Positions 1 to 6,396 of a DNA stretch of 11,526 nt are shown here, one piece after another. Within the stretch, counting starts at the first letter, position 1. Each line of letters opens with the position of its first letter. The notes under the pieces were generated by a model. It had not been told where the DNA came from and ran no database searches. It was given only the letters and a program-made list of their open reading frames with translations. The translations under genes and the position numbers were made by a program. Source of the DNA: Acetobacteraceae bacterium (lineage in GTDB: Bacteria; Pseudomonadota; Alphaproteobacteria; Acetobacterales; Acetobacteraceae); assembly GCA_027306955.1 (NCBI GenBank), contig DAHUXX010000034.1, positions 1 through 11,526 on the forward strand. Reading direction: 5' to 3'.

Positions 1-131
1 ATCCATGGCGGTTTCCCCAAAAGTGGCGACTGGATTGGCTGGCAGGCGCGATCGGGCACCCGATTATCGGGCCCATGTTATCGGGGTGGGCGCGCGGTTG
101 CGCAACGCGCGCCGGACGGCGACGCTACGGC

Positions 132-1037
132 ATGGATTTCCAGCTGGTCGAGACCGAGGACACGGCGGCGCGCGAGCATGTGCTGGCGCCGCTCGAGACC
201 TACAACGAGACGATGACCGGGCGCGGCCAGTCCGAACCGGCGCTGCCGCTCGCCATCCTCCGGCGGGAGGCCGGGCTCATCGGCGGGCTGGTCGGCGTTT
301 CCTACTGGGACTGGCTGCACGTCGATCTGTTCTACCTGCCAGAGGCATGGCGGCACGGCGGCGTCGGCGCGCGCGTCATAGCCGCGGCCATGGCTGCCGC
401 GGCAAGGCGCGGCCTGACCGGTGTGTGGCTCGCCTCCTACTCGTTTCAGGCGCCGGGCTTCTACCGACGGCAGGGCTTCGAGGAGTTCGCGATCCTGCCC
501 GACCACCCGCCGGGCCACGCCGACCATTATTTCCTGCGCCGGATACGGGCGGGGGATAAGCGCGACGCCGGCCTGCCGCCCGGCTTCGCGTCGCGCGACG
601 CGGTCGATCCGGAGGAGCACAAGGCGCTCAGCCAGGGGTTGCGCGCCTACAACGACGCGGCGGCCGGGCCGGGGCGATTCCAACCGCTCGGGTTGCTGCT
701 GCCGGGCGGTGGCGGGCTGTGGGGGCACACGGGCCGCGGGTGGCTGTTCATTGAGCTGCTCGGTATCCCCGAGGCGAAACGTGGCGAGGGGCTCGGCACG
801 CGGCTGCTGCACGAGGCGGAGCGGATCGCGGCTTCCCGCGGCTGCATCGGCGTCCATCTCGACACCTGCAGCTTCCAGGCACCCGGCTTTTACGAAAAGC
901 TGGGCTACACCCGCTTCGGCACGGTACCGGACCACCCGCGCGGCCATGCGCGCCACCTCTACGCCAGGCGGCTGGACGGCCGGCCGCTCCTGGCCCACAA
1001 CGCGCCGCCACCGCGAGACGACGGAGCCAGCAGATGA
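132..1037 (+). CDS. Tandem-domain GNAT N-acetyltransferase
   Basis: The predicted protein has 301 residues and two GNAT-type acyltransferase halves in tandem (about residues 1-137 and 153-281). Each half carries an acetyl-CoA-binding loop of the R/Q-x-x-G-x-G/A type (RHGGVGAR at 74-81, RGEGLGTR at 217-224). Each then has the same C-terminal signature, SFQAPGFY (104-111 and 247-254) followed by a PDHP-x-GH motif, so the halves look like an internal duplication. GNAT enzymes move an acetyl group from acetyl-CoA to an amine; the substrate here cannot be read from the sequence. The ATG at 132 was chosen because family-like sequence (MDFQLVETED) begins there. The frame stays open upstream to an ATG at 75 and to the window edge, but that stretch does not resemble a GNAT. 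No clear Shine-Dalgarno precedes 132. The stop overlaps the next start (ATGA), which suggests co-translation with the MaoC gene. Confidence 0.85.
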   Translation: MDFQLVETEDTAAREHVLAPLETYNETMTGRGQSEPALPLAILRREAGLIGGLVGVSYWDWLHVDLFYLPEAWRHGGVGARVIAAAMAAAARRGLTGVWLASYSFQAPGFYRRQGFEEFAILPDHPPGHADHYFLRRIRAGDKRDAGLPPGFASRDAVDPEEHKALSQGLRAYNDAAAGPGRFQPLGLLLPGGGGLWGHTGRGWLFIELLGIPEAKRGEGLGTRLLHEAERIAASRGCIGVHLDTCSFQAPGFYEKLGYTRFGTVPDHPRGHARHLYARRLDGRPLLAHNAPPPRDDGASR

Positions 1038-1447
1038 CCTATCTCGACGAGCTTCAGCCCGGCATGACGGCGGGGACCGCCAAGACCATCACCGAGGCGG
1101 ACATCCTGATGTACGCGGCCGTCAGCACCGACACCAACCCGGTGCATATCGACGCCGAGGCGGCAGCCAAATCCATGTTCGGCCAGCGTATTGCCCACGG
1201 CATGCTCTCGGCGGGGCTGATCTCGGCGGTGCTGGGGACGAAATTGCCGGGGCCGGGGACGATCTATCTCAGCCAGACGATGCGTTTCCGCGCGCCGGTG
1301 AAGATCGGCGACACGGTGACGGCGAAGGTCGAGGTCACGGCGGTGGACATGGCGAAGAAACGCGCGACGCTGAAGACAGAGTGCTTCGTCGCCGGCAAGG
1401 TCGTCATCGAGGGCGAGGCGGTGGTGATGCCGCCGACCCGCGCCTAG
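1034..1447 (+). CDS. MaoC-like (R)-specific enoyl-CoA hydratase
   Basis: The protein has 137 residues, the size of a single hot-dog MaoC/PhaJ-type domain. It carries the hydratase-2 signature: D33-x-N35-P36-x-H38 (in STDTNPVHID) and then H55-G56 (in RIAHGML), the usual catalytic Asp/His pair and oxyanion region. Enzymes of this type hydrate trans-2-enoyl-CoA to (R)-3-hydroxyacyl-CoA in the cytosol, feeding fatty-acid or polyhydroxyalkanoate metabolism; the chain length used here is unknown. The ATG overlaps the GNAT stop by four bases. A GGAG at 1023-1026, seven bases upstream, is a reasonable ribosome binding site. ribF follows in the same frame only 15 bases after the TAG. Being beside an acetyl-CoA-using enzyme may be coincidence. 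The family assignment is firm; the exact substrate is not. Confidence 0.88.
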   Translation: MTYLDELQPGMTAGTAKTITEADILMYAAVSTDTNPVHIDAEAAAKSMFGQRIAHGMLSAGLISAVLGTKLPGPGTIYLSQTMRFRAPVKIGDTVTAKVEVTAVDMAKKRATLKTECFVAGKVVIEGEAVVMPPTRA

Positions 1448-1462
1448 GCCTCGCCCATCGTC

Positions 1463-2428
1463 TTGCGGATCTTCTCGACCTGGCGGGATCTGCCGGCGGC
1501 GGCGCGTGGCGCCTCGGTCGCGCTCGGCAATTTCGACGGTGTGCATCGCGGCCACGCCCAGGTGCTGGCCGCTGCCCACGTGGCCCGGCCGGACGCGCCC
1601 CGGGCCGTGCTGACCTTCGAGCCGCACCCGCGCGAGCTGTTCCGACCCGACGATCCGCCCTTCCGCCTGACGCTTTCGACCGAACGGGCGGCCGCGCTGG
1701 AACGGCTGGGTGCCGCGCTGCTGTTCGAGCTGCCCTTCGACCGTGCCTTCAGCGCCATGACGGCGGAGGAGTTCGTGGTCGAGGTGCTGCATCGGGGCCT
1801 CGGCGCGCGGCACCTGGCCTGCGGCGCCGACTTCGCCTTCGGCCACCGCCGCGGCGGCGACACGGCCTTTCTTGCGGAACGCTCGGAAGCGCTGGGGATC
1901 GGGCTCACGCTGGTGCCGCCGCTGGCCGACGCGGAGGGGCCGGTTTCCTCCTCGCGCATCCGCCGGCTGTTGCAGGACGGGTATCCGGAGCGTGCGGCGG
2001 CTTTGCTGGGCCGGTCCTGGACCATCCGCGGTTCGGTCGAGCACGGTGATGCGCGGGGGCGCACGATCGGGTTCCCCACCGCCAACGTGGCGCTGGGCCG
2101 GCACCTGGAGCCGGCGCGCGGCGTCTATGCGGTGCGCGTCCAGCTTGCCCACGGACGCTCGGTGCCCGGGGTGGCGAATATCGGCCGCCGGCCCACGCTC
2201 GGCGAGGCGCCGAAAAGCCGCGTCGAGGCGCATCTGTTCGATTTCTCGGAGGATCTCTATGGCCAGGAGGTGGGGGTTTCGCTGCTGGCCTTCCTCCGCG
2301 AGGAGCGGAAATTCCCGAGCTTCGAGGCGCTGCGCGAGCAGATCGCCGAGGATGCACGGCAAGCGCGAGAGATAGTAAGGCAGGGCTCCGCCCTTGACCC
2401 GCTGGGGCCGGCGGCCCCAGACCCCTGA
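1463..2428 (+). CDS. ribF: Bifunctional riboflavin kinase / FAD synthetase
   Basis: RibF phosphorylates riboflavin to FMN and adenylylates FMN to FAD in the cytosol. The N-terminal nucleotidyltransferase domain (about 15-180) shows GNFDGVHRGH (22-31), FEPHPRE (52-58) and SSSRIR (162-167). The C-terminal flavokinase domain (about 183-305) shows GFPTAN (203-208), GVYAVRV, VANIGRRPT and the closing VEAHLFDFSEDLYG segment. The length of 321 residues is normal. The start is a TTG giving MRIFSTWRDLP, the expected N-terminus of the alphaproteobacterial family. No ATG or GTG lies between the upstream in-frame stop (1445-1447) and this point, and the ribosome binding site is weak. Residues 307-321 (QGSALDPLGPAAPDP) are encoded by a palindromic repeat and probably are not original family sequence. 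ribF next to ileS and lspA is a widespread bacterial arrangement. Confidence 0.95.
   Translation: MRIFSTWRDLPAAARGASVALGNFDGVHRGHAQVLAAAHVARPDAPRAVLTFEPHPRELFRPDDPPFRLTLSTERAAALERLGAALLFELPFDRAFSAMTAEEFVVEVLHRGLGARHLACGADFAFGHRRGGDTAFLAERSEALGIGLTLVPPLADAEGPVSSSRIRRLLQDGYPERAAALLGRSWTIRGSVEHGDARGRTIGFPTANVALGRHLEPARGVYAVRVQLAHGRSVPGVANIGRRPTLGEAPKSRVEAHLFDFSEDLYGQEVGVSLLAFLREERKFPSFEALREQIAEDARQAREIVRQGSALDPLGPAAPDP
2382..2420. repeat. Two GC-rich stem-loops overlapping the ribF 3' end
   Basis: Two adjacent inverted repeats lie in the last codons of ribF. The first is AGGGC-TCC-GCCCT (2382-2394). The second, longer one is CTGGGGCC-GGC-GGCCCCAG (2402-2420), a perfect 8-bp stem with a 3-base loop. 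An AGACCCC string follows at 2419-2425 and recurs at 2451-2457. I recall strings of this kind (short GGGCTCCGCCC and GGGGCC palindromes joined by GACCC) as common dispersed intergenic repeats in Acetobacteraceae genomes, but could not check this. No T-run follows, so a classic intrinsic terminator is unlikely. Possible roles are an RNA-stabilising hairpin between ribF and ileS or simply a REP-like element. Confidence 0.6.
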
Positions 2429-2461
2429 TGAATGGGATGCAAGGGCCCGTAGACCCCGGCC

Positions 2462-2476
2462 TCCGGCGGCGCCGGA
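2462..2476. repeat. Short palindrome in the ileS leader
   Basis: TCCGGC-GGC-GCCGGA is a perfect 6-bp stem with a 3-base loop. It lies 22 bases before the ileS ATG in the 70-base ribF-ileS gap. With the two hairpins inside the ribF end it makes three stable GC hairpins in under 100 bases. No T-box or other riboswitch pattern is visible. It may be part of the same repeat element or may modulate ileS translation. Confidence 0.4.
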
Positions 2477-2498
2477 CACCGCAACGGAACGAGAGTTC

Positions 2499-5246
2499 AT
2501 GACCGACTACCGCGATACCGTCTTCCTGCCCCAGACGAGCTTCCCGATGCGCGCCGACCTGCCCAAGCGCGAGCCGGCCATGCTGGCGCGCTGGGAGGCG
2601 ATGAAACTGTGGGAACGCCAGCGCCAGGCCTCCGCCGGAAGGAAACTGTTCATCCTCCATGACGGCCCGCCCTATGCCAACGGCCACCTGCACATCGGCA
2701 CCGCGCTCAACAAGATCCTCAAGGACGTGGTGAACCGCGCCGCCCAGATAAGCGGGTTCGATGCCAACTACATCCCCGGCTGGGACTGCCACGGGCTGCC
2801 GATCGAGTGGCGGATCGAGGAGGAGTACCGCAAGGCCAAGCGCGACAAGGATTCGGTGCCGGTGATCGACTTCCGCGCCGAGTGCCGCGCCTACGCCCAG
2901 CATTGGATGGGCGTGCAGGAGCAGGAGTTCCGCCGCCTCGGTGTGTTTGGCGACTGGCAGCAGCGCTACGCCACCATGGATTATCTCTCCGAGGCGGCGA
3001 TCGCCGGCGAGATCGGCCGCTTCCTCATGAACGGCGCGCTCTATCGCGGCCTGCGCCCGGTGATGTGGTCGCCGGTCGAGAAGACGGCGCTGGCCGAGGC
3101 GGAGATCGAGTACCACGACCATACCTCGACGACCATCTTCGTCGCCTTCCCGGTCGTTGCGGGACCGTTCCAGGGGGCCGAGGTGGTGATCTGGACCACC
3201 ACGCCGTGGACCATGCCCGGCAACCGCGCCATCGCCGCGGGACCCGGTTTCGACTACGCGCTGGTGCAGCTCGAGGCACCGTTCCGCCGCCAGGTGCTGG
3301 TGGCGCTGGCGCTGCTCCCCGCCTTTTTGAAAGAGACAGGCGTCACCGCGCACCACGTGATCCGCGTGGTGAAGGGCGCGGAGGTGGTAGGCAGCGTCTG
3401 CGCCCATCCGCTGCGCGGGCGCGGCTACGACCACGACGTGAAGGTGCTCGCCGCCGATTTCGTCACGACGGACCAGGGCACCGGCTTTGTCCACATCGCG
3501 CCTGGCCATGGCGAGGAGGATTTCTATCTCGGCCGCGCCAACGGCATCGAGGTGCCGGACACGGTGGGGCCGGACGGCACGTTCAACGCCTGGGTGCCGC
3601 TGTTCGCGGGGCTGCACGTCTACAAGGTGGCGGACGCGGTATGCCAGGCGCTGGCGGACGCTGGCATGCTGCTCGCGCGCGGCACGCTGGTGCACTCCTA
3701 CCCGCATTCCTGGCGCTCCCGCGCGCCGCTGATCTTCCGCGCGACCCCGCAATGGTTCATTGCGCTCGACGGCCAGAACAAGATCCGCGCCAAGGCGCTG
3801 GACGCGATCGCGGCGACGCATTTCGTGCCGCAGCAGGGGCGCAACCGCATCGGCTCCATGGTCGCGGCGCGGCCGGACTGGTGCATCAGCCGCCAGCGCG
3901 CCTGGGGCGTGCCGATCGCCGTCTTCGTGCACCGCGCCTCGGGCGAGGTGCTGCGCGACCAGGCGGTGGTGGACCGCATCGTCGAGGCCTTCACCACCGA
4001 GGGCGCCGACGCCTGGTATGCGTCCCCGCCCGAGCGCTTCCTCGGTCCCGGGCGCGATCCCGCGGACTACGAGCAGGTGATGGATATCGTCGATGTCTGG
4101 TTCGAATCCGGATCGACTCACGCCTTCGTGCTGGAGGCGCGCGGCCTGCCCTGGCCGGCCGACCTCTACCTCGAGGGCTCGGACCAGCACCGCGGCTGGT
4201 TCCATTCCTCGTTGCTCGAGGCGGTGGGCACGCGCGGGCGCGCGCCGTTCAAGGCGGTCCTCACCCATGGCTTCGTCATGGACGAGCAGGGCCGCAAGAT
4301 GTCGAAGTCGCTCGGCAACGTCGTCGCGCCGGAGGAGGTGATCGCGCAATATGGCGCGGACATCCTGCGGCTGTGGGTGATGTCGTCCGACACCGCCGAG
4401 GACATGCGCATCGGTGGCGAAATCCTCAAACAACAGGCGGAGCTTTACCGCCGCCTGCGCAACACGCTGCGCTGGGTGCTGGGCTCGCTCGCCCGCTTCG
4501 ACGAGACCGAGCGGACCGAGGACCTGCCGGAACTGGAGCGCTTCGTGCTGCACCGGCTGTCGGAACTCGACACGCAGATCCGCGATGCCGTGGCGAGCCA
4601 TGACTGGACCGGCGTCTACCCGGCGCTGCACGCGTTCTGCGCCGCCGATCTGTCGGCGTTCTATTTCGATATCCGCAAGGACGCGATCTACTGCGACCGG
4701 CCGGACGCGCCGCGCCGGCGTGCGGCGCGAACCGTGCTCGACCATCTGCACCGCTGCCTCTGCACCTGGCTCGCACCCGTGATGCCGTTCACAGCGGAGG
4801 AGGCCTGGGTCGCGCGCTTCGGCGAGGCGGACAGCGTGCACCTGCACCTGTTTCCGGCCATCCCCGCGAACTGGGGCGACCGCGATCTCGCGGCCAGGTG
4901 GCAGTCCCTGCGCGAGGTGCGCCGCGCCATCACCACGGCGCTGGAGACGGCGCGCCAGGCGGGACAGATCTCCGCCTCGCTCCAGGCGCGCGTCGAGCTC
5001 ACCCTGCCCGAGGCGGAATACGCGGCGCTGGCCGGCACGGACTGGGCGGAACTCGCCATCGTCTCCGAGGTCGCCGTGCGGAAGGGCGAGGCGATGGGAG
5101 CCATGGTCAGCGTTGCCGGCGGACATAAATGCGTGCGCTGCTGGCGCGTGCTGCCGGAGGTGGGCCAGTCGTCCAGCCATCCGCTGCTGTGCCGGCGCTG
5201 CGAGGACGCGGTCGAGAGCGGCTTGGTGTGCCGCAGCGCCGCCTGA
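2499..5246 (+). CDS. ileS: Isoleucyl-tRNA synthetase
   Basis: This class I aminoacyl-tRNA synthetase charges tRNA-Ile with isoleucine in the cytosol. The protein has 915 residues, close to the E. coli enzyme (938). In order it shows GPPYANGHLHIG (56-67, the HIGH motif being HLHIG at 63-67), WDCHGLPIEW nearby, an editing (CP1) insertion including TTTPWTMPGN, the KMSKS loop at exactly 600-604, an anticodon-binding helical region, and a C-terminal zinc finger with cysteines 878, 881, 898 and 901 (C-x2-C ... C-x2-C). The zinc finger marks the bacterial-type enzyme. The ATG at 2499 was chosen because MTDYRDTVFLPQTSFPM is the conserved N-terminus and a GAGAG lies just upstream. The frame is open further upstream, but only through the ribF tail and palindromes. 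The stop is joined to lspA through a 14-codon mini-ORF. Confidence 0.97.
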   Translation: MTDYRDTVFLPQTSFPMRADLPKREPAMLARWEAMKLWERQRQASAGRKLFILHDGPPYANGHLHIGTALNKILKDVVNRAAQISGFDANYIPGWDCHGLPIEWRIEEEYRKAKRDKDSVPVIDFRAECRAYAQHWMGVQEQEFRRLGVFGDWQQRYATMDYLSEAAIAGEIGRFLMNGALYRGLRPVMWSPVEKTALAEAEIEYHDHTSTTIFVAFPVVAGPFQGAEVVIWTTTPWTMPGNRAIAAGPGFDYALVQLEAPFRRQVLVALALLPAFLKETGVTAHHVIRVVKGAEVVGSVCAHPLRGRGYDHDVKVLAADFVTTDQGTGFVHIAPGHGEEDFYLGRANGIEVPDTVGPDGTFNAWVPLFAGLHVYKVADAVCQALADAGMLLARGTLVHSYPHSWRSRAPLIFRATPQWFIALDGQNKIRAKALDAIAATHFVPQQGRNRIGSMVAARPDWCISRQRAWGVPIAVFVHRASGEVLRDQAVVDRIVEAFTTEGADAWYASPPERFLGPGRDPADYEQVMDIVDVWFESGSTHAFVLEARGLPWPADLYLEGSDQHRGWFHSSLLEAVGTRGRAPFKAVLTHGFVMDEQGRKMSKSLGNVVAPEEVIAQYGADILRLWVMSSDTAEDMRIGGEILKQQAELYRRLRNTLRWVLGSLARFDETERTEDLPELERFVLHRLSELDTQIRDAVASHDWTGVYPALHAFCAADLSAFYFDIRKDAIYCDRPDAPRRRAARTVLDHLHRCLCTWLAPVMPFTAEEAWVARFGEADSVHLHLFPAIPANWGDRDLAARWQSLREVRRAITTALETARQAGQISASLQARVELTLPEAEYAALAGTDWAELAIVSEVAVRKGEAMGAMVSVAGGHKCVRCWRVLPEVGQSSSHPLLCRRCEDAVESGLVCRSAA

Positions 5247-5290
5247 TGCGGCGACGAGCGGCGTTTCTCCGCGCCGGGGTGCGGCGATGA
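5246..5290 (+). other. 14-codon mini-ORF bridging ileS and lspA
   Basis: The ileS stop reads TGATG, so an ATG at 5246-5248 overlaps it. That ATG opens a 14-residue frame, MRRRAAFLRAGVRR. Its TGA (5288-5290) overlaps the lspA ATG as ATGA. The frame therefore links the two genes by stop-start overlaps at both ends, as expected for a reinitiation relay. The peptide itself is very basic and probably has no function. In high-GC DNA such a short open frame can arise by chance. Confidence 0.35.
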
Positions 5291-5787
5291 CCCGCGAACG
5301 GCTCGGCGTGCTCTCGGCGCTGCTGGTGCTGGCGGCGGACCAGGCAAGCAAGGCCTGGATCCTCTACGGGCTCGATCTTCCTGTGCGCGAGAATGTGCGG
5401 GTGTTGAGGTGGCTCAGCCTCACCATGGTCTGGAACCGCGGCATTACCTTCGGGATCCTGAACGGCAACAGCCGGGTCGGCGCCTGGGTGCTGATCGCGG
5501 TCGCGCTGATCGTGGTGGCGCTGCTGTGGGGCTGGCTCAGGCGGGCGGAAAGCCTGCTCACGGCCGGCGCGCTGGGTGCCATCGCCGGTGGCGCTGTGGG
5601 CAACATCATGGACCGGCTGCGCTTCGGGGCGGTCGTCGATTTCATCCACGCGCACGCTTTCGGTTACTCGTGGTATGTCTTCAACGTCGCGGATGCGGCG
5701 ATCGTCTGTGGCGTCGGCGTGCTGGTGCTCGACGGGCTGCGCCGGCGCGATCACAACGTGGCCGGGAACAGGGCCCCTGATGGATGA
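5287..5787 (+). CDS. lspA: Prolipoprotein signal peptidase (signal peptidase II)
   Basis: LspA is an inner-membrane aspartyl protease that cleaves the signal peptide from diacylglyceryl-modified prolipoproteins. The 166-residue protein has the family length and four hydrophobic segments (about 6-24, 63-83, 92-107 and 132-150). The family motifs are present: D18-Q near the N-terminus, WNRGITFG (49-56), GGAVGNIMDR (101-110), VVDF with D118, and FNVAD with D136. D118 and D136 are the expected catalytic pair. The ATG at 5287 gives the normal N-terminus MTRERLGVLSA. A GGGG at 5276-5279 could serve as ribosome binding site, and the start also overlaps the mini-ORF stop. The next gene encodes a lipoprotein, a likely substrate. 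Placement after ileS is the classic arrangement. Confidence 0.96.
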   Translation: MTRERLGVLSALLVLAADQASKAWILYGLDLPVRENVRVLRWLSLTMVWNRGITFGILNGNSRVGAWVLIAVALIVVALLWGWLRRAESLLTAGALGAIAGGAVGNIMDRLRFGAVVDFIHAHAFGYSWYVFNVADAAIVCGVGVLVLDGLRRRDHNVAGNRAPDG

Positions 5788-5789
5788 CC

Positions 5790-5852
5790 GGGGTGGCGCA
5801 TAACAGGGGTGGTGCATGACGCCGCGGCGCATGATAGGGGGGCGCGCATGAA
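5790..5852 (+). repeat. Degenerate 15-16-nt tandem repeat before the lipoprotein gene
   Basis: Four consecutive units follow one pattern, a G-run, then (T)GGYGCAT, then A/G-A: 5790-5805 (ggggtggcgcataaca), 5806-5821 (ggggtggtgcatgacg), 5822-5836 (ccgcggcgcatgata) and 5837-5852 (ggggggcgcgcatgaa). The first two differ at only 3 of 16 positions. The last unit contains the ribosome binding site and start codon of the lipoprotein gene. Units 2 and 3 also carry ATG triplets behind G-rich stretches, so they look like decayed copies of the translation start. Confidence 0.5.
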
Positions 5853-6396
5853 AGCAACTCGTTCCGTGGTGGTGGTGTTGGGCTCAGCCGTGCTGCTTGC
5901 CGGCTGCGGCAGTGGCGGCGCGTCCCGCTTCTTCGGGCTCACGCGGGCCTCGCCGAACGAGTTCGCGGTGACCACCCAGCCGCCGCTCTCGGTGCCGCCC
6001 ACCTTCGCGCTGCGCCCGCCGCAACCGGGCGCGCCGCGCCCGCAGACGCAGAGCGAGCGCAGCCTGGCGGAGGCGGCGCTGGCGCCGCAGACCGCCCTCG
6101 GCGTGGCGCCGGCCGGCATGTCGCCGGGACAGGAGGCGCTGTTGCAGGCCGCGGGTCCGCCCGCGCCCGGCGACATCCGCCAGCAGATCGCCGCCGACAA
6201 CCGCAAGGCCGCGCAGCCCAGCTTCGTCGACGAGCTGATGTTCTGGCGCAGCAACCAGCCGCCGGCCGGGGTCGCGGTCAATGCCGCGGCGGAGCAGCAG
6301 CGCATCCGCGCCAATCAGGCGCTCGGCCGCCCCCTGGACGCCGGCAACACGCCGATCATTCAGCCCAACAAGTCGCTGTTCAACTCGCTGTTCTGA
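5848..6396 (+). CDS. Small lipoprotein, DUF3035-like
   Basis: The protein has 182 residues. The N-terminus is a classic lipoprotein signal: basic MKATR, a hydrophobic core, and the lipobox LLAGC with the lipidated cysteine at residue 20. The residue after Cys is Gly, not Asp, which fits (but does not prove) release to the outer membrane. The mature part is low-complexity and Pro/Ala/Gln-rich (about 45-75), has a conserved-looking FVDELMFWR segment, and ends IIQPNKSLFNSLF. This resembles the alphaproteobacterial DUF3035 lipoproteins, which I recall as lying just after lspA; their function is not established. The ATG at 5848 follows a GGGGGG stretch. An in-frame GTG at 5809 would put 13 residues before the signal and is unlikely. 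Its last 37 bases are overlapped by the convergent Hint-protein frame. Confidence 0.82.
   Translation: MKATRSVVVVLGSAVLLAGCGSGGASRFFGLTRASPNEFAVTTQPPLSVPPTFALRPPQPGAPRPQTQSERSLAEAALAPQTALGVAPAGMSPGQEALLQAAGPPAPGDIRQQIAADNRKAAQPSFVDELMFWRSNQPPAGVAVNAAAEQQRIRANQALGRPLDAGNTPIIQPNKSLFNSLF

Noticed and set aside
75..131. Upstream ATG that would lengthen the GNAT protein by 19 residues.
   Set aside because: The added residues are arginine/glycine-rich and unlike a GNAT N-terminus; the ATG at 132 begins the family-like sequence.
1..131. Possible tail of a preceding gene, or a divergent minus-strand start (CAT at 4-6), and a small CCCGA-TTA-TCGGG hairpin at 59-71.
   Set aside because: Only two codons of any divergent gene would be in the window. 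No preceding reading frame has recognisable protein sequence, and the 5-bp stem lacks a T-run.
2382..2420. Intrinsic transcription terminator after ribF.
   Set aside because: The hairpins are strong but are not followed by a T-run, they lie within ribF coding sequence, and ileS follows closely on the same strand.
1905..5351. Very long open frame (over 1,100 codons) on the minus strand across ileS and ribF.
   Set aside because: It is antisense to well-supported genes with catalytic motifs. Its translation is Arg/His/Ala/Gly-rich without recognisable domains, as expected from a high-GC codon shadow.
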